A stretch of 64,000 bases of DNA. Source: Thiobacillus sp. Lineage in GTDB: Bacteria > Pseudomonadota > Gammaproteobacteria > Burkholderiales > Thiobacillaceae. Positions within the stretch are counted from its first letter, which is position 1. Each line of letters starts with the position of its first letter. The notes under the pieces are model-generated. The model did not search any database, was not told where the DNA came from, and was given only the letters and a program-made list of their open reading frames with translations. Position numbers and translations under genes: made by a program. The stretch covers positions 62,001 through 126,000 of the forward strand of contig JAUXRY010000042.1 in assembly GCA_030679915.1 (NCBI GenBank). Reading direction: 5' to 3'. Positions 46,920 through 55,346 of this stretch are shown here, piece by piece.

Positions 46920-48112
46920 TGGCTGTGTTAGCGCTCGCACTCGCGGCGATACTGATGTTGTGGGTGGCTGTGTTGCTCGCGTTTGCGGGCCCTTTGTCCG
47001 CCCGCTGGCGAGAACCAGTGTTGCGACACCCCGTGCTGATTATCGAAAGCGATGACTGGGGTGCCGGGCCGCTGACACAGGCCGACGCACTGAGTCGGCT
47101 CTCTGCCTTGTTGCAGCGGGTGCGTGACAGTAGCGGCCGTCCAGCCGTGATGACGCTGGGTGTAGTGCTGGAAGTGCCGGACGGCCCTCGCATTGCGGCA
47201 ACCCGGTGTTTGGAATATCACGCACTGTCGCTCGCAGATTCACGCTTTGATGCCGTGCGTGCAGCGATGCAGAGTGGAATGGATGCGGAGGTGTTCGCTC
47301 CGCAACTGCACGGCCAATGCCATTACTGGCCTGCTGCAGTAATGGCCGCTGCGAAATTGGATAGTCGTGTGCATGACTGGTTGACCGCGTCCGAACCCGC
47401 TGCCACGGAAGACTTGCCGTCTGTTTTGCAAAGTCGTTGGGTCGACGCGTCGATATTGCCTTCGCGCACGCTGTCGCCCGAAGCCGTCCAGCAGGCCGTC
47501 GCTGCTGAGGCGGCGTCTTATCAGGCCGTGTTGGGTCGTGCGCCGGAGGTGGCGATTGCCACCACCTTTGTCTGGAGCAGCCCGGTTGAGGCTGCATGGA
47601 GGCGGGCCGGCATCGAAGTTATCATCACCCCTGGACATCGCGCCACGTGTCGAAATGCTGCGGGTCAGCCAGGCTGTGAGGATGCATCCATGTTGGCAGG
47701 TGAGCGTTCGCTTTCAGGGCAAACCTATCTGGTACGTGATGTGTATTTTGAACCGGCACTTGGACATACCCCGCAGCGTCTGGTAGAAAGTTTGCAGACG
47801 CGAACCCGGCAGGGGCGAGCCAGTCTGATTGAAACCCATCGATTCAATTTCCTGCAGGCGCAGGATGCCAGTCTTGCTACCCTTGAATCAGGCCTGAACG
47901 CGGCGCTGGCCGCATGCCCTAATCTACATTTTATGACACCACTTGAATTGGCTCGTGTAATGAATGACCTTGACCCAAACTGGATTGAGTCCGGGCTGAT
48001 GGCACGCTGGGCTGCATGGAGCGCCCGCCTGGATGAAGTTCCGCGGTTTCGCCGGGTGGCTCGCTTAACAGGCCTGGCGTTGCCTTTGGCCTGGTTGGAG
48101 CATGCAGCATGA
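46919..48112 (+). CDS. Membrane-anchored protein with NodB-like deacetylase features, uncharacterised
   Basis: A 397-residue protein with an N-terminal signal anchor (about residues 2-24). The segment LIIESDDWGAG (about 42-52) and the motif QLHGQCHYWP (about 124-133) look like the Asp and His metal motifs of NodB-type deacetylases, though in unusual form, with further THRFNF near the C-terminus. I do not recognise a defined family. The ATG overlaps the sulfotransferase stop (TGATG); the end overlaps a GT2 gene as ATGA, placing it in a glycan operon. Confidence 0.7.
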   Translation: MAVLALALAAILMLWVAVLLAFAGPLSARWREPVLRHPVLIIESDDWGAGPLTQADALSRLSALLQRVRDSSGRPAVMTLGVVLEVPDGPRIAATRCLEYHALSLADSRFDAVRAAMQSGMDAEVFAPQLHGQCHYWPAAVMAAAKLDSRVHDWLTASEPAATEDLPSVLQSRWVDASILPSRTLSPEAVQQAVAAEAASYQAVLGRAPEVAIATTFVWSSPVEAAWRRAGIEVIITPGHRATCRNAAGQPGCEDASMLAGERSLSGQTYLVRDVYFEPALGHTPQRLVESLQTRTRQGRASLIETHRFNFLQAQDASLATLESGLNAALAACPNLHFMTPLELARVMNDLDPNWIESGLMARWAAWSARLDEVPRFRRVARLTGLALPLAWLEHAA

Positions 48113-49038
48113 CTCCTCGCTTCTCGATCATTATTCCAGCGTTTAATTCTGCAACCACTCTGTCGCGCGCGATCGAATCGGTGCGCGTACAAAGCTGGCC
48201 CGCGTACGAAATCATAGTTGTGGACGACGGTTCGACTGATGCGACTGCCGAGATTGCACGTCAATACGGCGATACCGTGCGGCTGATCCAGCAAGAGAAT
48301 AGCGGCGTCTCGGTCGCGCGCAATGCGGGAGCCGCGGTTGCCACGGGCAATTGGCTGGCGTTTCTGGATGCCGACGATTGGTATGCCGTTGACCGGATCA
48401 AACTGCATGCCGAACGGATTGCGCAGGATGCCGCGCTGAGCTTTTTGACCGGCGATTACGAGTACCGTGATGAAGAGGACAGCTTGCTCGGCACGTCGAT
48501 GGCGCAGCACGAGTCAGGCCGCATGTTGCTAGCCAAAGCCAAGGGTGAAACCTACGTGGTGATGGATAGTTCTATTGAGATTTCTGCATTTGTTGCCGAC
48601 CATTTCGGCGATACCCATACCTTGTCGTTGCCACGAGCCCGGTTTGTCGAACTGGGGGGTTATCCCACCGGCTTCAAAGTATGTGAAGACGTGCATTTCT
48701 TGACACGGCTGGTGGCAAAAAGCCAGCGCATTGGCGTGGTCTGTCAAAGTCTTGGCGTGTATGTGATTCATGGCGGAAGTGCCACACGCAGGCATCCGAT
48801 CGCTGCTCAGCGTGAAAACGTGCGCACGCTGAAAGACCTGGAGCGGCTTGCAGAAAACTTTCCGTTTCCGGTTAGAGAAGGCGTGGCTTTGCGCATGCAA
48901 GGCGCCCGCTACAACCTCGGTTGTGCGTTGAGCAAAACCGGCCAACGTGTGGCGGCCATCAATGCTGTTTTGCCCAGTCTGGCTGTACGTCCAGGTTGGC
49001 AGAGTTTGCGCAACGTCCTGTCGATGCTGAAAGGATAA
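48109..49038 (+). CDS. GT2 family glycosyltransferase
   Basis: A 309-residue GT-A enzyme. The family core is clear: FSIIIPAFNSATTLSRAI at the start, VVDDGSTDAT, SVARNAGA, then the DXD-type metal motif FLDADDW (about 84-90) and a later catalytic CEDVHF segment. No transmembrane helix. It probably adds one sugar to an intermediate; specificity unknown. Confidence 0.92.
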   Translation: MTPRFSIIIPAFNSATTLSRAIESVRVQSWPAYEIIVVDDGSTDATAEIARQYGDTVRLIQQENSGVSVARNAGAAVATGNWLAFLDADDWYAVDRIKLHAERIAQDAALSFLTGDYEYRDEEDSLLGTSMAQHESGRMLLAKAKGETYVVMDSSIEISAFVADHFGDTHTLSLPRARFVELGGYPTGFKVCEDVHFLTRLVAKSQRIGVVCQSLGVYVIHGGSATRRHPIAAQRENVRTLKDLERLAENFPFPVREGVALRMQGARYNLGCALSKTGQRVAAINAVLPSLAVRPGWQSLRNVLSMLKG

Positions 49039-49042
49039 GCGC

Positions 49043-50188
49043 TTGATCAGATTGTTGGTGCTGACCGAATTGTTTTTGCCCACCAAGGGCGGTACCGCTG
49101 TGTGGGCAGCCGAAGTGTATAAACGGCTTGGGGGCAAAGGAATTCATATTGTTACCGCTGACGTGCCGGGAGCGGAAACGGTCGATGCGACACATCCCAA
49201 TACAATCCACCGGATCAGTCTCAAGCGCGTGGCGTGGCTGCGCCCCGAATCTCTGGCGATGTATGCGCGTTTCTTCTTCAAGTCGTTGTGGCTGGGGGTG
49301 ACGCATCGCTTTGATGCCATTCATGCCTTTCGTGCACTGCCAGAAGGTCTGGTCGCCTGGGCTGTGGCGCGGCTCACTTTCCGGACGGTAGTGATCTACG
49401 CGCATGGTGAGGAACTCACCACTTGGGGGCGTGGGCGAAAATATCAGGTAATGTGTTTTGTCTTGCGACGCGCAGACAGGATTATTGCGAACAGTGAGCA
49501 CACGCGCGATACGTTGCTGGCAATGAATGTTCGCCCCGAACGCATCGGAATCATTTATCCCGGTGTGGATTTGGCTGTTTTCCGGCCAGAACTGGATATC
49601 ACGGGGCTGCGAGAAAGCTACGGCATACATCGCGATGAAAAGCTGGTTTTTTCAGTCGGTCGACTCTCGCGTCGCAAGGGGTTCGATCAGGTGATCTGCG
49701 CTATCGCGGCGTTGCGAGCAGAAAGTCTTCCGCTGCGCTATGTCATCGCGGGCATCGGCGAAGATGCGGATTATCTGGATGATCTGATACGGGAACATAC
49801 GCTGGAGAATGTTGCCCATCGCATTGGGGTCGTTAGCGAGGCCGATTTGCCGCGCTGGCTCAATGCCTGTGACGTGTTTGCCATGCCCAACCGCGATATT
49901 GCGGGTGATAGCGAAGGTTTTGGTATGGTTTTCATTGAGGCGGCTGCGTGTGGCAAGCCGGTTCTGGCAGGGGATGCGGGGGGCACTGGATCGGCAGTTC
50001 TGCACGAAGTGACCGGCCTGCGCGTAAATGGTGAGGATTTGGCGTCAGTGGTGGGTGGCTTGCGGCGCCTGATTGCGGATCACGACTGGGCGTTGCAACT
50101 GGGTCAGTCCGGACTGAAGCGGGTGCGTGAGCGTTTTGCCTGGGAGCAAGTCACACAGGCAACACATGAAATGATGAGAAGGGATTGA
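49043..50188 (+). CDS. GT4 family glycosyltransferase
   Basis: A 381-residue GT-B enzyme. The acceptor domain begins LLVLTELFLPTKGGTAVWA, and the donor domain has FSVGRLSRRKGFDQVI and the EX7E segment SEGFGMVFIEAAACGKPV. The start is TTG at 49043, supported by an AAAGGA ribosome binding site (49029-49034) 8 bases upstream. It follows the GT2 gene after 4 bases. Confidence 0.9.
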   Translation: MIRLLVLTELFLPTKGGTAVWAAEVYKRLGGKGIHIVTADVPGAETVDATHPNTIHRISLKRVAWLRPESLAMYARFFFKSLWLGVTHRFDAIHAFRALPEGLVAWAVARLTFRTVVIYAHGEELTTWGRGRKYQVMCFVLRRADRIIANSEHTRDTLLAMNVRPERIGIIYPGVDLAVFRPELDITGLRESYGIHRDEKLVFSVGRLSRRKGFDQVICAIAALRAESLPLRYVIAGIGEDADYLDDLIREHTLENVAHRIGVVSEADLPRWLNACDVFAMPNRDIAGDSEGFGMVFIEAAACGKPVLAGDAGGTGSAVLHEVTGLRVNGEDLASVVGGLRRLIADHDWALQLGQSGLKRVRERFAWEQVTQATHEMMRRD

Positions 50189-50189
50189 A

Positions 50190-50975
50190 ATGATTGCTCG
50201 ATTGATTGTGGTTAGTATGCTGGCGTGTGGCGTAACAGCAAAAGCCTATGCAGTGGATGAAAGTTATTACAACGCGTCGGACATTCCCAGAATGCAACCG
50301 TATTGCAAAGCCAGGCTCGTCCCTGGCGGTATGCCGGAAGGATGGGAATATTGGATAGCCCAAATCGGCGAAAACTTTAAGGACCTGCACCACTATTGCG
50401 CTGCGCTCAACTATATGAACCGTTACTGGAGTGTGCGTAATGCCAAAGACCGTGGTTATTTGCTGAGCATCGCCATGAATAACCTGAATTACATGGTCAA
50501 GGCAGAAAAGCCGGACTTTGTCCTGCGTGGCGAACTGTATTCAAACCGGGGTGAGGTGTTCAGATTGCAGGGTAAGCTTGGGCAAGCAGTGGGGGACTTC
50601 CGCCACGCCATTGAACTCAACCCGAAATTGACGCGACCTTATCTCCAGTTGATAAGTTACTACGAAGGCTACAAGAAACGGGGTGAAGCGCTGGAAATAG
50701 CAAAGACTGGGCTGCGTCACCGACCTGATTCCAAGGCCTTGCAACGGCACTATCTGGAACTGGGCGGCAAGAAACCGTTCCCGGAACCCATTGCCGCTCC
50801 AGTTGCCGAGCCGGTGTCTCCACAGACGGCTGATGCTGCACCCGCGCCCACACCTGAAACCGGGGTCACGCCTTCACCCGCCAACACCGATACCAATCAA
50901 ACAGTACCGGAAGCCGTGATAGCGCCCCCACCTATCGGAACGCCTTCAAACCCCTTTTGCCGTTTTTGTCCGTAG
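50190..50975 (+). CDS. Secreted TPR-repeat protein with proline-rich C-terminus
   Basis: A 261-residue protein with a signal peptide (cleavage near AYA, residue 21), a helical TPR-like region (about 55-190; LYSNRGEVFRLQGKLGQAV) and a proline/alanine-rich tail (about 190-250). It ends in a Cys-x-x-Cys motif (CRFCP). This tail does not contain the PEP-CTERM triad, helix and basic cluster, so it is not a predicted exosortase substrate. The AAGGGA ribosome binding site precedes the start. It is the last gene of the plus-strand block; 5' end one base after the GT4 gene. Function unknown. Confidence 0.8.
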   Translation: MIARLIVVSMLACGVTAKAYAVDESYYNASDIPRMQPYCKARLVPGGMPEGWEYWIAQIGENFKDLHHYCAALNYMNRYWSVRNAKDRGYLLSIAMNNLNYMVKAEKPDFVLRGELYSNRGEVFRLQGKLGQAVGDFRHAIELNPKLTRPYLQLISYYEGYKKRGEALEIAKTGLRHRPDSKALQRHYLELGGKKPFPEPIAAPVAEPVSPQTADAAPAPTPETGVTPSPANTDTNQTVPEAVIAPPPIGTPSNPFCRFCP

Positions 50976-50988
50976 TCAGGCTGAAGGA

Positions 50989-52083
50989 TCAGGCGCGGAC
51001 GTAACTCAATAGCAATTTTTCGAATTCCCTGACGGGTTGGGTCGTGAATTGCTGTTCTACCAGAGTGCGTCCCGCTTGCCCCATACGCGCGCGTAGGGAA
51101 GGGTCAGCGATCAAGGTGGCAACCCGGGTGGCCAGCATGTCAATATCGCATGGCTCAACCAGATAGCCATTCACCCCCTCTTCGATGACTTCCGGGATGC
51201 CGCCGACCCGGGTGGCCACAACGGGTTTGTGGCATGCACCGGCCTCCAGATTGATCAGTCCCAACGGCTCCTGCCAGCGTGAAGGCACCACCACTATGTC
51301 GGCGGTGTGATAAATGTTTTCCACTTCTCGCACATAACCGATGTAGCGGATGCGCGTATCGCCTCCCGATAAATTTTCGAGATCAGCCGGGCTATAACTT
51401 CCCGGATATTGAGCCGGGTCGCGGCATTCTCCTGCGATCAAGAAATGCGCGTGGGGTGCATCAATGGCACGCGCCATGGCGATAAAGTCTGATACGCCCT
51501 TGATCTCGCGAATTTGTCCGAGGAATGCAATCACCACATCCGATTCTGCCAGGCCCAGTTCCCCACGGAGGCTGTGGCCGTTGTCAAAGCGCGCAAGATT
51601 GACCGGGTTATAGATGACCGGCTTGGCTAGTCTCGGTGGGCCGGACTGCTCGGCGGTGTAGCGAGATACCGCAATTGCTGCGCGGCACCATTTCATTGCC
51701 GGTGCGGGTTCGTGGTTAATGACATGGTAATGCGCGAGGATGGGAATGCCACTGAGCTTGGCGGCAAGCAGTTCCGCCGGCCGCCAGAAATTGGCCCCGT
51801 TGACGTGAATAACCTCAACCTTTTCCCGGCGAAAAAATCGCCACGCCTTCCAGAATGCGCGCAGATAGGCGAGAGCCGATCCCGGTTCGGTAAAGGGTGA
51901 CCACACTTCGTAGCGGAATCCGCGGGCATCGAGTTCGGGCTCGATTGGCCCGTGACACGGCAGGACCAAAATGGGGTCAAGGGCGTTTGTGTCAAGCTGC
52001 CACAGATTCGTGTAGAGCACGCGGCTCGCCCCCCCCCAGTCACCACAGCTGGTAGTAAAAAAACATATTTTGGGTTTATGCAT
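50989..52083 (-). CDS. GT4 family glycosyltransferase with N-terminal homopolymer tracts
   Basis: A 364-residue GT-B glycosyltransferase. Acceptor domain segment DWGGASRVLY and donor-domain FLGQIREIKGV and VPSRWQEPLGLINLEAGA define GT4. The first 22 codons carry a run of seven T and a run of nine G (52037-52029), both prone to slippage. No clear ribosome binding site precedes the ATG. It is the last gene of the long minus-strand operon, 53 bases after the fusion gene. Confidence 0.9.
   Translation of the reverse strand: MHKPKICFFTTSCGDWGGASRVLYTNLWQLDTNALDPILVLPCHGPIEPELDARGFRYEVWSPFTEPGSALAYLRAFWKAWRFFRREKVEVIHVNGANFWRPAELLAAKLSGIPILAHYHVINHEPAPAMKWCRAAIAVSRYTAEQSGPPRLAKPVIYNPVNLARFDNGHSLRGELGLAESDVVIAFLGQIREIKGVSDFIAMARAIDAPHAHFLIAGECRDPAQYPGSYSPADLENLSGGDTRIRYIGYVREVENIYHTADIVVVPSRWQEPLGLINLEAGACHKPVVATRVGGIPEVIEEGVNGYLVEPCDIDMLATRVATLIADPSLRARMGQAGRTLVEQQFTTQPVREFEKLLLSYVRA
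52029..52037 (-). repeat. G9 homopolymer near the start of a glycosyltransferase
   Basis: Nine consecutive C on the plus strand (G on the coding strand) at codons 16-19 of the glycosyltransferase. Long mononucleotide tracts in glycan genes are known contingency loci in other bacteria. Slippage of one base would change the reading frame. Phase variation here is a hypothesis. Confidence 0.4.
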
Positions 52084-52136
52084 GTGGGCGTATGCAATGC
52101 ATGCGTGTCAATGGAGTTTCCCTTGTGTAAGGCAAG

Positions 52137-55100
52137 TCATGAATCAGGTACGGGTTCGCTTAGCCCGATCCAGTTGCGCAATGCGGGCCACAATTCGGCA
52201 GCAATATCGGCATGCTGATCGATCAGGTTTAGCTTGCACGATGGATCGGCTTCGACGTCAAAAAGTTGGAGAAGATAGCCATTTATGAGCGGCTGATAGG
52301 TCAGCTTCCAGTTACCGCGACGAATCATGCGATCCTTGGCCGCCATGATGCGGTCGTTGTATTCGGGCCTGATTCCCAGGGTGCCGGTCGCACTGTTTGG
52401 CACCTCCATCAGTTCCAGCAAGTCGGGGTAGCGCAAGTGTGCTTCGGGCAGGCCGGGAATGTCGGCGATCCAGATTCCGGTTTCGTTGAACGCGTCGAGT
52501 TGCGGACAATCGCCCTCTGCGCTCAGACAGTTCGCAAGCGACACGCCGTCCATACCAGGGACAGCGGGCGCGCCAGCCAACTCGAGCAGCGTAGGTGCCA
52601 AATCGATCGAGCGTACTACCTGATCAACAATGCCTCGTGCGGGTCGGCGCGGGTCGCGGATCACTAGCGGAATTCGCGGGCTGGCTTCGCCAACCGCGGA
52701 GTTTCCTTGCCCCCAGCTGTCGTGTTCGAAAAATTCCATTCCGTGATCAGAGTAGACAACGACTATGGTGTTGTCGGTCAGGCCGCAGGTTTGCAGATGT
52801 GCGAGCATTTTGCCCACTTCGTCATCGAATTCCGCCACACAGCCGTCGTACAGGTCGATGATCTGGTCGAGGTCGAACTCTTCCTTGGGCGCGCCCTGGC
52901 GGCGAATAATTTCGAATGGGTCGGTGAGCCGCGACATCGCAAACTTGGATGGACCCTTATAGCCCGGATCGGCAAAGCGCGTGTACCAGGGCCATTCCGA
53001 AGCAAAGGGCGGATGCGTCGTGGAATAGAATAGGTTAAGAAAAAATGGTTCAGCATTTTCTGCCAGACGTGAAACCAGTCGTCGTGCGCGTTTACCCAAC
53101 GGTTGTGTCAGTGGCACGCCGCCCAGGTAATATAGTTCGGGAAGCAGCAAGCGTCCGAGTCGGTTATGGACAAAAAGGGATAAATACAGGCGTAAATCCT
53201 TGGGCCCCTGGCGGATCAGGTATTTCAGATTCCACTGATCTTGTGGAAAGTCGGTGTAGTCAAAGCCAAACGAATACTTTCCCATGTCCGAACCGCACCA
53301 GTCCGAAATCGCGGCAGTGCGATAGCCGGATTTTTTCAGCAGCGTGGGCAAGGCCTCCACTTTTAACCGCGTATTGTCATCTCCAGTAAAGTTGTCGCGG
53401 ACACCGTGCGTGTGTGGCCAGGTCCCTGTCAACATGGAAATCAAGCTGGGTGCAGTGCGCGCGCAAGGAACATAACAATGGGTGAAGAGCGTGCCTGATG
53501 CTCCCAGTTCGTCAATTCGCGGGGTCAGGGCGCGATGATAGCCCAGCGCGCCCAAGCGGTCCGCACGTAGCGTGTCCGAGCCTATCATCAGGATGTTGGG
53601 TGGCGTGTCGGGTGCGCGGGCTGGAAAATTGCGTGGCGCACGTGGTTGCGGTTGCCACTCCGCCCAAAGGATTGTGCCCGCAACAAACAAGGTAGCACCC
53701 CATAGTGCGATGAGGTCACCAATATGGTTGTCTATAGCCAATTGCCAGGAAGCGGCTGCGAACAACACCCCGATCATCCCCAATCCCAACCAAAGCATGA
53801 TGCGCAGGCGGATGGGGGTGACCCAGTTCCACAAGCCATACAACCGGCTCATGCGGTAATGCATCGAGGCCACCAGCAGGCCTGGGTTCCAATGCAGCTT
53901 GCGGACAAACTGCAGCGAGAAGGCACCGAGGATTCCCACAACGGCCGCAAAGAATGCCAGACCCAGCGTCCACGGTATCCCTAACACCTTACTGAGCATG
54001 AAGGTCAGCAACACCCCTGCGCTACCGGTAAACAACATCAAGGCAAATGCCCAGGCCGTCAGTCGAGCCAGTGCAAACAGGGTATAGCGCTGGTAATGCG
54101 TGAGCACTTCTTCGCGAATGCGCGGCCCGGTTTGCGTAAAACTCCGGAGCGATTTGGCCAGCAGGGCAACCGAACCGATGAAAGCGGCCAACATGGCAGG
54201 GAGCAGGCCGGCCCAATGCCCCCCGCCACTGGCAAACCATGCGACCAGACCACTGGCGGTTGTGAAAAGGGCCAATGCCTCAATGCGCAACATGCCTTGG
54301 TCGGGCGGTAATTGAAGCCGGTTCCTGTGATTCGTACCGGCAGGATCAGACGGATCCAGATCAGCCACGGAGGCAACGCCCATATAGTTGAGTTGCCAGG
54401 TGATATAGGCGGGATTCGAATAGCGGTCCCAGCGACCGCGGAGAAAGCCGTACAGATTGGTTATCCGAACAAACTCCATGACCCCTAGAACACGGATCCG
54501 CATCTGCCAGCTTTTTTCGGCGGTTGCGCTACTCGCCTGTGGCCACAAGTTGCGGTAAAAATGCCATCCGGCCACCACCAATGCTGCACTCAAAAAAGGG
54601 AGAAACCACAGGCTTGCAATCAACGACACGATCAATACGGCATGCACTTTGAGATTGGTCAGATAGCCTTCTGTGCCGATTCCTACGCGTGAATTGCCAC
54701 GCGAAAAGTTGATCCGTTGTCTGGCCAGCGCCTGCCAGGTTTCTCGCGGGCGCCAACGCACGATGGCGTCTCGACAAAATACAAAGCGTAAACCCAGTTG
54801 ACGCATGCGGATGTTAAACAGGGTGTCTTCCGCGGCATACAGCCATTCCGGATAGCCGCCAGCTTGTTCCCAGGCCGCCTTGGTAAAAGCAACCGAACGG
54901 CTAGATGGGTAGTAACGTGCCGTTTCGGTATGGTCACGATTGGGCTGAAAGGTCGCGAGAACCACGGCCTCTTCAAATGGCGTTTGTGTCTCAAAGCGAA
55001 AGTTTCCAGCAACCACATCGGGATGGCAGTCCGATTCAAAACACCGCTCGATATGCGCTAGCCAGTCTGGCTCCACCTGGCATCCCGCATCGGTGACCGC

Positions 55101-55346
55101 AAGGTGGGTGCCTTGCGCGGCAGTGATGCCCAGATTGCGCCCTTCGGCGATATTGCAGGGTTGTGAAATAACACGCAACAGGCCGCGCGAAGCATAGTCT
55201 TCGAGAATTTCAAGGGTGCCGTCATTGCTTTCGCCGTCGACGATCAGAATTTCATCAGGCTTGCGCGTCTGCTCCAGTAACGAGTCCACGAATCCGTGGA
55301 TGGTGCCGGCTTCGTTGCGGACAGTGGCGATGAGCGTGAATTTCAC
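52137..55346 (-). CDS. GT2 glycosyltransferase - membrane - alkaline-phosphatase-superfamily (sulfatase-fold) fusion
   Basis: A 1069-residue protein. Residues about 1-230 are a GT2 domain (TLIATVRNEAGTI, VDGESNDGT, DAGCQVEPDW). About 235-575 hold multiple hydrophobic segments, estimated at six to nine helices. About 582-1065 are a sulfatase-fold (PF00884-like) domain with metal-type residues in ILMIGSDTLRADRLG (D591) and YSDHGM (D867, H868). At the nucleophile site the segment is ARTAPSLISMLTG: Thr631 stands where FGly-sulfatases have Cys/Ser in C/SxPxR, and the Arg is missing. I infer phosphatase- or phosphotransferase-like chemistry, not FGly sulfatase activity. The GTG start at 55346 overlaps the upstream stop as GTGA; a longer ORF from 55436 would run inside that gene. 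No close relative comes to mind as characterised. Confidence 0.85.
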   Translation of the reverse strand: MKFTLIATVRNEAGTIHGFVDSLLEQTRKPDEILIVDGESNDGTLEILEDYASRGLLRVISQPCNIAEGRNLGITAAQGTHLAVTDAGCQVEPDWLAHIERCFESDCHPDVVAGNFRFETQTPFEEAVVLATFQPNRDHTETARYYPSSRSVAFTKAAWEQAGGYPEWLYAAEDTLFNIRMRQLGLRFVFCRDAIVRWRPRETWQALARQRINFSRGNSRVGIGTEGYLTNLKVHAVLIVSLIASLWFLPFLSAALVVAGWHFYRNLWPQASSATAEKSWQMRIRVLGVMEFVRITNLYGFLRGRWDRYSNPAYITWQLNYMGVASVADLDPSDPAGTNHRNRLQLPPDQGMLRIEALALFTTASGLVAWFASGGGHWAGLLPAMLAAFIGSVALLAKSLRSFTQTGPRIREEVLTHYQRYTLFALARLTAWAFALMLFTGSAGVLLTFMLSKVLGIPWTLGLAFFAAVVGILGAFSLQFVRKLHWNPGLLVASMHYRMSRLYGLWNWVTPIRLRIMLWLGLGMIGVLFAAASWQLAIDNHIGDLIALWGATLFVAGTILWAEWQPQPRAPRNFPARAPDTPPNILMIGSDTLRADRLGALGYHRALTPRIDELGASGTLFTHCYVPCARTAPSLISMLTGTWPHTHGVRDNFTGDDNTRLKVEALPTLLKKSGYRTAAISDWCGSDMGKYSFGFDYTDFPQDQWNLKYLIRQGPKDLRLYLSLFVHNRLGRLLLPELYYLGGVPLTQPLGKRARRLVSRLAENAEPFFLNLFYSTTHPPFASEWPWYTRFADPGYKGPSKFAMSRLTDPFEIIRRQGAPKEEFDLDQIIDLYDGCVAEFDDEVGKMLAHLQTCGLTDNTIVVVYSDHGMEFFEHDSWGQGNSAVGEASPRIPLVIRDPRRPARGIVDQVVRSIDLAPTLLELAGAPAVPGMDGVSLANCLSAEGDCPQLDAFNETGIWIADIPGLPEAHLRYPDLLELMEVPNSATGTLGIRPEYNDRIMAAKDRMIRRGNWKLTYQPLINGYLLQLFDVEADPSCKLNLIDQHADIAAELWPALRNWIGLSEPVPDS

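Noticed and set aside
50850-50975. C-terminus of the TPR protein considered as a PEP-CTERM signal
   Set aside because: It has proline-rich sequence but no PEP motif followed by a transmembrane helix and basic cluster.
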